A stretch of DNA of 64,000 nt from Mikania micrantha (GCA_009363875.1 CM018680.1:120167027-120231026); one strand, 5' to 3'; numbered from the stretch's first letter, positions 34,618 to 45,479 are shown. Made by a program: numbers and translations. The notes: generated from the letters alone by a model not told the origin.

Positions 34618-34813
34618 TAAAAATGCGTCATATTCTACCGTATAATCCTCCATTTTATATTTATTTCTTTCCATAGAAGCTTCCTAGGATCTTGGCTATA
34701 TTAATGGTCAAATTAGTGGCCTTCTGGACATATATATTTTCAGTGCATATGTTTTCTTCTACATGTATGTAATTTCACTTTTTTGAGACATAAAAAGATT
34801 GATATTTCTGTTA
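34618..34813 (+). repeat. 5' LTR of the copia element (TA...TA)
   Basis: 196 bp. The border bases differ outside (C before it at the 5' copy, G before the 3' copy; T after it, A after the 3' copy), so the extent is exact. No TATA box is obvious. The short LTR is typical of compact copia lineages. Confidence 0.95.
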
Positions 34814-34886
34814 TGGCATCAGAGCCGTCTTAGAAGATCATACAACCTTTAAACCACAATCAAAACACAGAACACCAAAACAAACC

Positions 34887-35399
34887 ATGGCCGGCGACAA
34901 AGGAAACGAACAACAAAGGGCGGTCTCGGGAAGCAAGAAACCTGTTGCTGACGGGGCTGCATTTCAAGCTTATGTACCGGCGAAACGAGACGATAATCAA
35001 CCCCGAAATGAAACCGAACAGAGGGATGGAAAGCAGGGTTTTGGCGAACAAGGGCAACACTGTAACTTCTGTGGGAAAGACGGTCATAGTAGGGACGGTT
35101 GTTTTAAACGCGTCGGCTATCCCGACTGGTGGCCGGGAAAAGGCAAACAAGAAAAAAGAAAACCGAATCAACCCCGAAATGAAACCGAACAGAGGGATGG
35201 AAAGCAGGGTTTTGGCGAACAGGGGCAACACTGTAACTTCTGTGGGAAAGACGGTCATAGTAGGGACGGTTGTTTTAAACGCGTCGGCTATCCCGACTGG
35301 TGGCCGGGAAAAGGCAAACAAGAAAAAAGAAAACCGAAGGCTGCTTGCGTAAAGGGGGAGACATGCCCCATACCAGGTATGACAGAATCACAATACTAA
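34887..35399 (+). pseudogene. copia gag with internal deletion and duplicated zinc knuckle
   Basis: Starts MAGDKGNEQQ but almost at once reaches SGSKKPVADGAAFQAYVP, the linker normally near the end of gag, so most of the capsid domain is missing. Two copies of the nucleocapsid knuckle CNFCGKDGHSRDGC (CX2CX4HX4C) follow, each in a 57-residue unit at 34995-35165 and 35166-35336. A TAA at 35397-35399 ends the frame after TESQY; QFVNLFGN continues in the same frame. Without capsid the product could not build particles. Confidence 0.9.
34995..35336 (+). repeat. 171-bp tandem duplication in copia gag
   Basis: Two nearly identical units, with one visible difference (GAACAAGGGC against GAACAGGGGC). 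Each encodes 57 residues centred on a zinc knuckle. 171 is a multiple of three, so the frame is kept. Confidence 0.95.
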
Positions 35400-38300
35400 C
35401 AATTTGTGAATCTGTTCGGAAATCAAGATAGAGTCCAAATGGAAGAAAATCCAATTGTGGCTAACATGGCAGGTAACTCCATCAAAGAAGGTAAATGGGT
35501 CATTGACTCGGGTGCAACTGAGCACATTATCTGTGATGGCACACTGCTTGAAAACAAGACAAAAAGGAACGATGAACCACCTGTAACTATACCCAACGGT
35601 GAAGCCATCGCCGTAGAGGGTAGAGGCAATTGCGTTTTGCCAAACGGGATTACGGTTAAAAATGTTCTTCACATTCCCAAATTTAAATGCAATCTATTGT
35701 CCGTTAGTAGACTATCACAAGAGCTTCAATGTGCTATAACATTTTTTCCCGAATTTTGTGTTATGCAGGATTTGCATTCAAAGACATTGATTGGAGTGGG
35801 TGAATGCAAAGGTGGTCTATATAAGATGGGGATGATGGGGAGAAACGAGACAAGCAATGCTAGCAACATCAAACATTTGGCACAAAAGACTAGGTCACCC
35901 ATCAAATTCTAGACTACACCAAGTTGATTTTCCTAAGAATGCTTCTTTGAATTCTAAGAATTTTTGTGATTCGTGTATTAAGGCCAAGTTTGCCAGACTA
36001 CCGTTTCCTGTTAGCACAACAAAAACATTTGCTTGTTTTGATTTGATACATTGTGATGTGTGGGGGAAATATCGCACACCTTCTTTTACACGTGCAAGTT
36101 ATTTTTTAACCATAGTTGATGATTATAGTCGAGCGACTTGGGTATATCTTTTAAAACACAAGCATGAAGCAAGCACGTGCCTTGAAAATTTTCACAAAAT
36201 GATACAAACTCACTTTGAAAAAAATATAAAAAGGATAAGGTGTGATAATGGGGGTGAGTTCACTTCAAATCATATGCTAGATTTTTATGCCAAGCAAGGA
36301 ATTGTTCTTGAAACGAGTTGCCCACGTACACCGCAACAAAACGGAGTCGTGGAACGAAAGCATAGGCATTTGTTGGAAACCGCGCGGGCATTAAAAATTG
36401 AAGCAAACTTACCTTCAAGGTTTTGGGGGGAATGTATCCTAACGGCTACACACTTAATTAATCGTATGCCTTCGGAGGTAATTGGAAACAAAACTCCATA
36501 TGAAGTCTTGTACAACCAAACACCCGATTAAACGTATTTAAGGGTTTTTGGTTGCCTTGCCTACTACAAGAGCACAGAAACAAGAGGAGATAAATTTGAA
36601 GCAAGAGGAAGGCCGGGAATTTTCTTAGGCTATCCACCGGGAACAAAAGGGCATAAAGTCTTCGACATTCAACATAACAAAATTGTGATATCAAGAGATG
36701 TCAAGTTCATTGAAAATGTTTTTCCTCTTGCAAATAACGAAGCTGAAAAGGAAGAAATATTCACTATATCACAAAAATGGGAAGCTGAACAACCTATGCA
36801 TAAGTCCACACTAGTTTTTGAGGGGTCAAATGAATCTGAACAACAAGGTGATGGATGTGTGTTTATTGGGCCGCAACCTAACATTGACACACTTAATTCT
36901 TCTCATGAAGAAGACACACTTGGGCCTCAAATGAATGGTAAAATTGGAGAAACAGAAGTGGGTCCACAAGTAGAAAATGACATTGGTACTACCATTGAAA
37001 ATGAGCAGGAGCTAAATTCTGAAAATGAAGGTAATGCATCTGTTGGGATTAATTTTGATAATTTTGAGCCCATAAGAGCAAAACAAAACAGAGGTTGTCC
37101 TCAACGCCTCAACGATTATGAAGTCAAACTACCCCCTTCTTTAGACCACAAGCAACCCACCTCCACTCAAGAGTCTTCAACGGTACATCCCTTAGCACAT
37201 TTTATTTCTTATGATAAGTTTACTAACACTCAAAAAGCATTTTTAGCGGCCATTACTTCAGGTAATGAGCCAAAACACTTTCACTAGGCTGCGCGCGACT
37301 CAAGATGGAAGGATGCTATGAAGAAAGAGATCCAAGCACTCGAAGACAATGAAACTTGGTCTTTAGAAGAACTTCCAAAAGGAAAAAGGGCAATCGACTC
37401 AAAATGGGTGCACAAGATTAAGTATAAGCCAAACGGGGATGTTGAGAGATACAAAGCCCGTCTTGTGGCAAAGGGCTTCACTCAAATGGAAGGTGTCGAC
37501 TTTCATGAGACTTTTGCACCGGTTGCAAAGCTTGTAACAGTTCGGACCCTTCTAACAGTGGCTGTGAAAAAAGGTTGGCACATACATCAACTTGATGTAA
37601 ACAACGCTTTCTTACACGGCGACCTGCACGAAGAAGTCTACATGAAGATACCTCAGGGATTCAAAAAGCCAAATGACAACCGAGTGTGTAAGCTAAAGAA
37701 GTCTCTTTATGGTCTCAAGCAGGCATCAAGGAACTGGTACCACAAATTTACCACTTCATTAACAGAAATCGGTTTTAAGCAAACTGGAGCAGATCATTCC
37801 TTGTTTATTTCCAAAGAAAAGGATTCATTTGTTGCTGCTCTAATTTATGTTGATGATGTTATCATTGTGGGAGACGACTCAGAAAAGATACAGAAGACAA
37901 AAGCTTTTCTTGACAAGAAGTTTAGCATAAAGGATCTCGGCTCTTTGAAGTTCTTCCTTGGGATAGAGGTAGCTAGAACAAAAGAAGGAATAGTTTTGAG
38001 TCAACGAAAATACACACTCGATATTCTCGAAGAAGCTGGCATGATGGGTTGTCGCCCGAGTCCATTTCCAATGGAGCAGAATTTGAAGCTTGGCAAATGT
38101 GAGGAAGAACCACGAGTAGACCCTCATCAATACCGATGGTTAGTCGGAAAACTTCTCTACTTGCAAGCGACACGACCAAATATCACGTACTCGGTAAATG
38201 TTCTAAGTCAATTTGTTGGTGACCCTAGACATAGTCATATGGAGGCGACTAACCGAGTTCTACGATACCTAAAGGCAACTCCAGGACAAGGTATTTTAAT

Positions 38301-38802
38301 CCCTAAAGAAGGAGGAACTAATCTCACGGCTTACTGTGACTCTGATTGGCTTGGTTGTCCATTTACAAGAAGATCTAGAACAGGTTATTTATTGCTTTTG
38401 GGTGGTTCTCCTGTTTCATGGAAATCTAAAAAGCAGTCGGTTGTCTCCCGATCTTCAGCCGAAGCGGAATATAGAGCAATGGCAAATACAATTAGCGAAG
38501 TCTTGTGGATGCGATGGCTCCTTAAGGTGCTCAAGATACCTTCTATTGGCCCAACCCCCTTGTTTTGTGATAATCAAGCGGCTTGTCATATAGCTAACAA
38601 TCCCGTGTTTCATGAACGAACGAAACATGTTGAAATGGATTGTCATTTTGTTAGAGAGCGAGTTGAAGCCAAGGAAATACAACCTATGTCTATTGATTCT
38701 AAAACACAGATTGCAGACATCTTAACAAAACCTTTGGGTACCCAACAATTTCAAACTCTACTCGTCAAGTTAGGCACTCGAGATCTCCATGCTCCAACTT
38801 GA
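35400..38802 (+). pseudogene. copia pol: protease, integrase, reverse transcriptase, RNase H, with lesions
   Basis: Protease WVIDSGATEHI near 35500. GAG-pre-integrase WHKRLGHPS near 35880 follows a frameshift at about 35850-35860. The integrase core contains VDDYSRATW, IRCDNGGEF and PQQNGVVERKH, holding the DDE catalytic residues. A TAA at 36529-36531 follows NQTPD. A TAG at 37285-37287 follows EPKHFH. Reverse transcriptase has AIDSKWVHKIKY and the YVDD catalytic box (37848-37859). RNase H contains AYCDSDWLG and SRSSAEAEYRAM. Homology runs through every break, which are two nonsense changes and one frameshift in addition to the gag stop. From 37318 to 38802 the frame is intact. Confidence 0.93.
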
Positions 38803-38809
38803 GGGGGAG

Positions 38810-39005
38810 TAAAAATGCGTCATATTCTACCGTATAATCCTCCATTTTATATTTATTTCTTTCCATAGAAGCTTCCTAGGATCTTGGCTATATTAATGGT
38901 CAAATTAGTGGCCTTCTGGACATATATATTTTCAGTGCATATGTTTTCTTCTACATGTATGTAATTTCACTTTTTTGAGAAATAAAAAGATTGATATTTC
39001 TGTTA
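38810..39005 (+). repeat. 3' LTR of the copia element
   Basis: 196 bp, one visible mismatch to the 5' LTR, directly preceded by the polypurine tract and followed by target duplication ATTAC. Confidence 0.95.
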
Positions 39006-39049
39006 ATTACATCCTCAATATATGTGTTTACTGCATGTGAATGACTTAG

Positions 39050-39117
39050 GGTCTGGCAAATCTACAACATGCACAAAATATGCATATTACCACTAAAAGA
39101 AGGGCTGGAAACCAGCC
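39050..39117 (+). pseudogene. SRP54: Captured SRP54 exon (P-loop), with a stop
   Basis: After acceptor GACTTAG the phase-1 junction completes QGSGKSTTCTKYAYYH, then TAA, then KKGWKPA. GSGKS is the nucleotide-binding P-loop of the SRP54 G domain. The donor of the preceding piece is at 34557, 4.49 kb upstream, because the copia element fills the intron. Homology ends at 39117. Confidence 0.88.
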
Positions 39118-39183
39118 GGAATCATCATGTCTAAGTATGAAATTTTTAAACACGTTCTATATATGTAACTAACAAGTTTTCAG

Positions 39184-39342
39184 TCTATTCCCAGGAGCAT
39201 CTGGCTCAGTGAAAAGGGAGATCAGTTGGTGCAGTGGTCCGTCAAGGAACTTGAAAAACTACAAACACAAAAAATGCATTTTAAGAGCAAAGAACTCAAG
39301 GGAGGGTCCTTGGTTGAAATTTCTGGCATCACAGCTTTACAG
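39184..39342 (+). pseudogene. Captured cell-wall invertase (GH32) exon
   Basis: Acceptor TTTTCAG, then SIPRSIWLSEKGDQLVQW, SVKELEKLQTQKMHFKSK and ELKGGSLVEISGITALQ, then donor AG|GTGATC: 53 residues without a stop. This corresponds to the region between the beta-propeller and beta-sandwich of plant acid invertases (x-IPR-x-IWLD...QWP-x-EE-x-EKLR...LKGGS). It is closer to the cell-wall than the vacuolar type. It is fused 67 bp behind an SRP54 exon, a chimera made by Helitron capture. Confidence 0.82.
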
Positions 39343-40033
39343 GTGATCACTAAATCTAATCATGTATTAGTTAAGCCATATCAAGAATAAGATCAAGATT
39401 CAAAAGGACTTAATTTGACTTCAAAGGTCAAACAAAACACTTTACAAATAAAAAATAAACATGAGTTTATTTACTCATTGGATCATCTATTAGTTTGGTA
39501 GCAGCTTTTACCATTTATATAAACATTAACTAACAAATAGATCAAAAAATTATCTACTCTATATCAAATATGTAGCTGATAAATAGTTCATTTGACTTTG
39601 ATAGTCAACAGGTTACACAAATTCAAATGACAGATAATTTACCTCTTCTTATAGGCTGATACACTGCAGTTTTTTTTTCGTGTTTTTAGAACTAATAACA
39701 ATTTCCGAGTGCTCATGTGTGTTGATCAAAACAGGTTTTGTCTAAAATTATTAATTTTTACAAATATCAAACGATTCAAACGTGACTACAAAAATTATAA
39801 ATAACTAGAAAATTTTGTTTCTCCACTAAAGAGGTAATCTTTAAGACCCAAGGTAGACAAAGCAATCTATGGTGCTTTTTTTGAGCTTGACCCACAATAT
39901 GCGACGATTTCTTTGATCCAGTTATGCTGCGAGTAGAGGATTTGTTTTTATTTTGTAAACTTTTGATGATGTTATTTTTTACCCTGTTTAACGCGCCGCA
40001 TCGCGCGCGGGCTTAAACCTAGTTAGTAATAAT

Positions 40034-42397
40034 TACATATATATTAAAAAACAAATGGCTAATGAATAGTTGTTTTAATGTCATTCTCACTTTCACCATG
40101 ATTTTTGTTGCTGCCATGGAAACCTGTTTACATAACCACCACCAGCATACCGACGGCTTCACAAGAGCAACCAAGAATGGACGATCTCTACGCGAAGCCA
40201 CCGTCAAAAGCCGTAGTTCCGCCTATCGAGCTTCTTCTTCTAGAAAGAAATGCTTGAGGACTAAATACTTCTTCATCATGGTAGAGTTTTAGTGCGATTT
40301 CATTCAATTAAAAGGTTCATAACTTGATTGCAAATGAGTTTACTTGAACGAAAAAACGATCAGGATTGTAAGCCCTAATATGCTTTTGCAAACCTGTTTT
40401 ATTTCCACACTTTGCATGACTGCTCCCATGGAGATTTCCAGATCAGGCTCTTCGATCCGTAACAGCACTCAACATCCAGCATTTTCGATCAATTTAGTTG
40501 GAATCTCTATTTAATGTAATGACTTCCAACTTTCATAGGGTTAAATCTTTATGATTTAATTTTTAGATTTTAGCTTATTCTATGATTGGATTTCTAGGTT
40601 TTTGCTTCTTCAAAGGGAGGAATCTCCATCTTCTTGTAACCATCTATTTAACAGTTTTCATTTATTTATGATTTCAGGAACTAAGCAATGATGTAGCAAC
40701 ATGATTCTGAATTGGGTTTGGGAGGAATTTGAGTTGTTGTTCATGGTGATCCAATCGATTAGCAATTTGAGTTTCCATGGATACCGGCAGATCAAGGGCA
40801 GGTCGGACCATTGATGAGATTTGAATGCTATTCAATTGAACTATCAACAAATAGACAGTAATCAAACAAGAATTATAGAAATATTAATTGGAAGAGATGA
40901 TTACAGAGAATGAAATCTCCCAACCCAAGGCTCAGCCCTTTCTCACTGCATTAACAGGAGACCAGCCATAATCTGGCTATTTTATAAATAAAACTCTTCC
41001 TACCCAACTCACAAGACTATCGTCTATTTATAACCCACTAACACACACACTAGATATTAATATTACCAAATTACCCATATCTAGAACCTACCATAACTAC
41101 TAAATATGATTACATATTAATATAACTCTAATCTCTATCAAAATCAGAGTCTCATGTTGCTGCTATTACTTGAACTAAGTTAATCTTCTCACTTTTTGGA
41201 ATTTCTGGTTTTTGAGTAAGGTTTTTGTGAGTTTCAAACTGTATTTTGTTCATGATGGCAGGTTTTGAAGGAAATAAAACTCTACCCCTTAGCACTTGTC
41301 CAAGCTTCTATGAAGGGCTCTTGAAACCTGGTCTGTGATGATAGATTTTTTACCCTCTCTTGTGGCGATAAGCCAATAATGAAGGTTCTAACTTGACCAT
41401 TTTGATTGCGTTTGTTGAATGGTTTGATTTGTTGTGTTGGGTTGTTGCGGTCATCTATAATGTCTGTATGTTGTGTTTTTCTTAATTTTGTGTTTGCATT
41501 GCTGCTCTAACTCTCTATGTTTGCCTGCTGGTTGAAGGTTTGTTATAGGATTCGGATGTTTTTGGATCGCACCAGCATCAACGGATTTGATTGGCCAGTT
41601 GTTAGCATTTTGCAAGGTAATTTTGTCCAGTTACGGTATTTGGTGTGATGGCTGGAAACAAAGCTTGGTTATCTAGAATTTAGAAATTTGAAACTTAATT
41701 TAAAACCTGAACAACTAAGGTATGTGAAAGTTTAACATAAAAACGAAGTGCAAGAGTGTGATATGTGAAAGTTTTCTTTTTTGGTTCTTTCCTTTGAAAC
41801 TATGCATGTTTCTTCTTTATGTTACCGTTAATTGTAGTATAATTTCTATTTTTAACCTTTAACTGTCATGTTCTGTACTATGATGTTATATATTGCTTTG
41901 CTACTTGGAAAATCAGAAATATGATTTCTCATCTTTCATCTTTAGTTAGATGATTATCTCCGAAATACAAATAATTTTTGTATGTATTAACCAGATTTAC
42001 TTGATATTACAATGTCTTTAAATTCCTAAAAAAATAGATTGATTTACTTAGAATGACAAATAATTTCTGTGTTGAATTGTTTCATTAATTTGTAGTTGTA
42101 GAAAAATACAGGATTGATCAATTTGATGTTTTTGAGATCCCAGGTTAGTCAATATTTATAAAAAATAATATAAAACCAAACTCTACATCTAACAAATAAT
42201 TTTTATTTCTTCTATTGCAGGAGTATTCGTCGTTAGATTAAGACGAATTAGCAACTTACTTGAAAGCAAAAACAAGAAGGCAGTCTTGCGTCTCAACTTC
42301 TGTAACTAAATCAATTATAGGCCGATGAACTATGATCTTGCAACCAATACAACCAAATCCATATCCTCTGCGCAACGCGAGAGCTTGATAAAACTAG
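40034..42397 (+). mobile_element. Helitron unit 3
   Basis: The 5' part ATATATATTAAAAAACAAATG with GGCTAATGAATAG mirrors the starts of units 1 and 2 and lies about 12 bp behind the CTAG end of unit 2. The 3' end has TGCGCAACGCGAGAGC, then CTAG (42394-42397) and T. The interior shows exon-like segments (40094-40215; 41540-41616 with a CAAG|GTAATT donor) that I do not recognise. A solo LTR candidate lies at 40826-41169. Confidence 0.6.
40826..41169 (-). mobile_element. Candidate solo LTR, minus orientation, 344 bp
   Basis: On the minus strand there is a TATAAATAGA promoter-like box (41031-41040) and, downstream, GAGATTTCATTCTCTGTAAT and a TTGATAGTTCAATTGAATAGCA-like end, the layout of a small copia LTR. 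TTGAA lies on both sides (40821-40825, 41170-41174). The right border does not give a clean CA/TG, so boundaries are uncertain by a few bases. Confidence 0.45.
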
Positions 42398-42639
42398 TTT
42401 TGTTAAATTTAAAGAATACTATGACAAGTTTATAAGTAATACTTTTTATATTTTATAAGCAAACTTTGATAAATATATGAGATGTTATTTAAAATAATCA
42501 AATTTAAAATTTATTTATTTAAATTGCATAATAAATAGGTTTTTAAGCTATTATTTAATAAAAGAAAGACATGTAATTATACAATTGTTCTCTCTTTTTT
42601 TTTTAGTAATTAATACTCATGCATAGTGGTGCACATAAA

Positions 42640-42870
42640 AATCGGTTACCCGAACAGAACCGGTTTTGGAACCGGTTTTTGTTACCGGTTTGGGCCAATT
42701 CGAAAAACCGCCGGTTTTAAACCGGCTGGGAGATTTTGGAGAGAAACCGGTTAAAGCAAAACCGGTTTTTTAGACTGGTTAGGGGTTCAAAAATATAGCC
42801 GTTGCTACCCGTTGGAGCCAAAATATAGCCATTGAAACCGGTTTATCCGGTTTTTAACTGGTCGTGTGAA
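42640..42870. promoter_or_regulatory. Cluster of ACCGGTTT subterminal motifs of the hAT element
   Basis: About ten copies of ACCGGTTT or its complement, in both orientations, within 230 bp of the left end (for example near 42660, 42672, 42684, 42719, 42747, 42762). hAT transposases are known to bind short subterminal repeats, so these are likely binding sites. Confidence 0.6.
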
Positions 42871-43115
42871 AAAAAATAGCCGTTTTTGTTACCGTTTCTA
42901 GCCGTTTTAAACAATTTTTTGGATCATTTTGCCCATAAACGTTACTATAAATAGATGGGGATTGTTTTGGTTTGATCACACAACATCTTACAACATCTCT
43001 TCTTCTTAAACGCTCTCAAACAATCAAAAACGCTCAAAAAACGATTCCCTACATATCGATTCAATCTCTTCTTCTATTACGTTCGTAAATCTTTCATTCA
43101 ATCTCTATTACATCC

Positions 43116-45139
43116 ATGGCAAGCTCAAGAAGTGCTCAAAGTTCCGTTGGTGTTGGTGCATCCACTTCAACCGAACCAAACGTTGTTCGAATAAAAACTA
43201 CAACGAGGAACAAAGATCTCTTTCAACATTTCGACTTATGCGAAATGTCAAACGGTGTCGATAAGGCACGGTGCAAAAGTTGCGGTACTTTTCTTAAACC
43301 GGAATCTAATTCTACTTTAAGAAGCCATTTGACGAAGCATTGTGTTGTGGTCAAAAATAATCCGGCAAACAATAAAGCACAAATGTCTCAAGAGTGTGGG
43401 GTTTGGAATTTCGGTCCCGACATGATTCGTGAAATGATGAGAAACTTAGTAATTTAAGAAAGTTTGCCTTTCAATCATTTTGATAACCCACGCTTGACGA
43501 GGATGATTCTAAAGGCGATACAACCACGCTATTATCAAGTAAGTCGAACTACTATTAGACGTGATTGTTTGAAACGTTGGCGTCAAGCAAAACAAGAATT
43601 AATTTTGGGTTTTCAAAATTTAAAAACAGGGGTTAACTTAACAACGGATGTTTGGTCGGCACCTCACGGTTTGCCTATATCTTACCTTTGTGTTACCGCG
43701 CATTGAATTGATCCCGATTCATGGCAAATGCTGAAACGTACGATTGCGTTCAAAATGTTTCCGTATCCTCACACGAGGGATAATTTGTTTTACATGTTAG
43801 ATGGAATAATACAAACATTTCATTTACAAGATAAAATACTTTCAATAAATTTTGATAATGTTTCAAATAATATTATTGCGGTTCAAAAGTTAAAAATTAA
43901 ATATAAACCGATATGTAACGGTGCTTTTTTTTCATACAAGATGCGTTGCCCACATCATTAAATTGTTTGTGAGTGATGCTCTTGCGGTTCCTGAAATGAA
44001 TATGTTAAAAGAAAAGTTTAAACAAATGTTAAAGAATGTTTTTATGAAAAGCCGTAGAAGATATATGAAATATCAAAAATTATGTGAGGATACAAACTCC
44101 CTATTTTTAGGTCCGTCTTAGGACGTACCAACAAGATGGAATTCGACTTGGCGTGTGTTTAACAACGCCTTACAACAAAGGGAAACCTTGAAGATGTTTT
44201 ATAAAAATTTAGTGCAACAACGTAAGGCTAAATCTTTTAATAGCCTATGTTGGGACGCCATAGGAGAATTCACTAGTTTATTTTGAGCTTTTAAAAATGC
44301 AACAATTTTATCGGGTGTTTATTATCTCACGTCTTGTTTGGTTTCTTCAACAATTATTTTTAATGACAAGAAAAATTAACGATTTTCCATGGATGGGTGA
44401 GAATAATGAGATATATAGGGGAATATTACTTCCAATGAAAGTAAAACTATTGAAATACTTTCAAGAAATGCCGCCCGTTTTTATTTGTGCGACGGCATTA
44501 AACCAATGTTTCAATGGTGCCGGCGTTGAAACATTAATTGATGAAATTTTTGGTGCTTTGGGTTTAGATGACCCAAACTTTGCAACAAACACTAAAAATA
44601 ACTTTAACATCTTGTTTCAAAATATGTTTGTTCATTATTTACAAAAATATGGTGAAACATCTAGCATACAACAAACAATGTATGCGGCTTCTAGTTCGAG
44701 TAGAAGTCAAGATGTTAACTTTGATTTGTTTAACACCTTAAGACAAAATGTAACTAAATGGGCCCGAGGTACTAGCGCAAGCAGCGAACTAAGAAGGTAC
44801 CTAGGGACAGATTGGATTTCCGGTATTAATACGGAAGAATTCGAAAACTTTGATATTTTGGCCTTGTGGAAACAAAAGGAAACCCAATTTCGGATTCTAT
44901 ATGCCATGGCCCGTGATTTACTAAGCGTCCAAGCTTCTACGGTAGCTTCGGAGTTTGTTTTTTCTCTTAGTGGCAGGGTTTTATCGATACGAAGGACAAG
45001 GCTTACTCATGTATCATTGGAGATGTGCATTTGCTTGAAAGACCATTTGGACGCGATGAAACGTGTACAACACCACACACTACTTGAAGGCGAGCTTGAG
45101 ATAGAAGAGACAATACACAAGGTTGAAGTTGAGGAATGA
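43116..45139 (+). pseudogene. hAT transposase (BED zinc finger, RICESLEEPER-like), broken
   Basis: N-terminal BED finger CKSCGTFLKPESNSTLRSHL plus TKHC at about residues 48-72. The catalytic core begins with TTDVWSAPHGLPISYLCV at about 43640-43700, then SINFDNVSNN near 43855 and VPTRWNSTWRVFNN near 44128. The C-terminal dimerisation region has FDILALWKQKETQFRILYAM, ARDLLSVQASTVASEFVFSL and LSIRRTRLTHVSLEMCICLK. Breaks: TAA at about 43455, TGA at about 43704, frameshifts near 43950 and 44290, TAG at about 44119. The start at 43116 follows a likely 5' leader. Cut-and-paste function is lost, but the family is clear. Confidence 0.9.
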
Positions 45140-45479
45140 ATGACTTTCCCACTTTCCGACGAAGAACAAGCAATGGATGAATGGATGCAGAACAATAGCT
45201 CGGAACTACAATCCGAAGCACAAACCGAAGGCTAATTTCGATTTTCGATTTTGTATTTATTTTTTTTACTTAAAAGCGTGTGTAATTAATTTATTTTAAT
45301 GAAATATACTATTTGAAATTCTTATTCATAAAGTTCATTAAATTTTATTTAATCAAATCCTAAAACTAATAATCACTAAACCCTAATAAAACCTTAAACT
45401 AATATTAAACTAATAACTAATAAAACCTTAAAATAATCAAAACCTTAAACTAATAATTACTATTAGTACTGTTCATACA

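Larger units (their letters stand above)
34618..39005 (+). mobile_element. Ty1/copia retrotransposon, complete ends, coding-defective
   Basis: LTRs 34618-34813 and 38810-39005 are 196 bp each and differ at one visible base (GAGACAT against GAGAAAT). Target duplication ATTAC lies at 34613-34617 and 39006-39010. A tRNA-iMet-type primer site TGGCATCAGAGCC begins right after the 5' LTR (34814). A polypurine tract GAGGGGGAG (38801-38809) precedes the 3' LTR. The LTR begins TAAAAATGCG and ends TTCTGTTA, so the termini are TA...TA, not TG...CA. Gene order gag-protease-integrase-RT-RNase H marks Ty1/copia. Coding is broken by stops and a frameshift. Confidence 0.95.
33013..40022 (+). mobile_element. 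Helitron unit 2 with captured SRP54 and invertase exons, split by a copia element
   Basis: Begins TATATATTAAAAATAGAAAGG directly behind the CTAG end of unit 1. Ends with hairpin region CGCGCCGCATCGCGCGCG, then CTAG (40019-40022) and T. Without the 4.39-kb copia insertion it is about 2.6 kb. Cargo: an SRP54 piece on the minus strand (33420-33518), SRP54 exons on the plus strand (34458-34557, 39050-39117), an invertase exon (39184-39342) and a SINE-like segment (33965-34295). Capture of exons with introns, in mixed orientation, is typical of plant Helitrons. Confidence 0.72.
42624..45300 (+). mobile_element. Degenerate autonomous hAT transposon (right end not found)
   Basis: The left end TAGTGGTGCACATAAAAATC is of hAT type, preceded by the 8-mer CTCATGCA. 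It encloses a broken hAT transposase gene. No matching right terminus or CTCATGCA copy was found up to 45480, where an unrelated LTR relic begins, so the right end is probably truncated. Confidence 0.7.
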
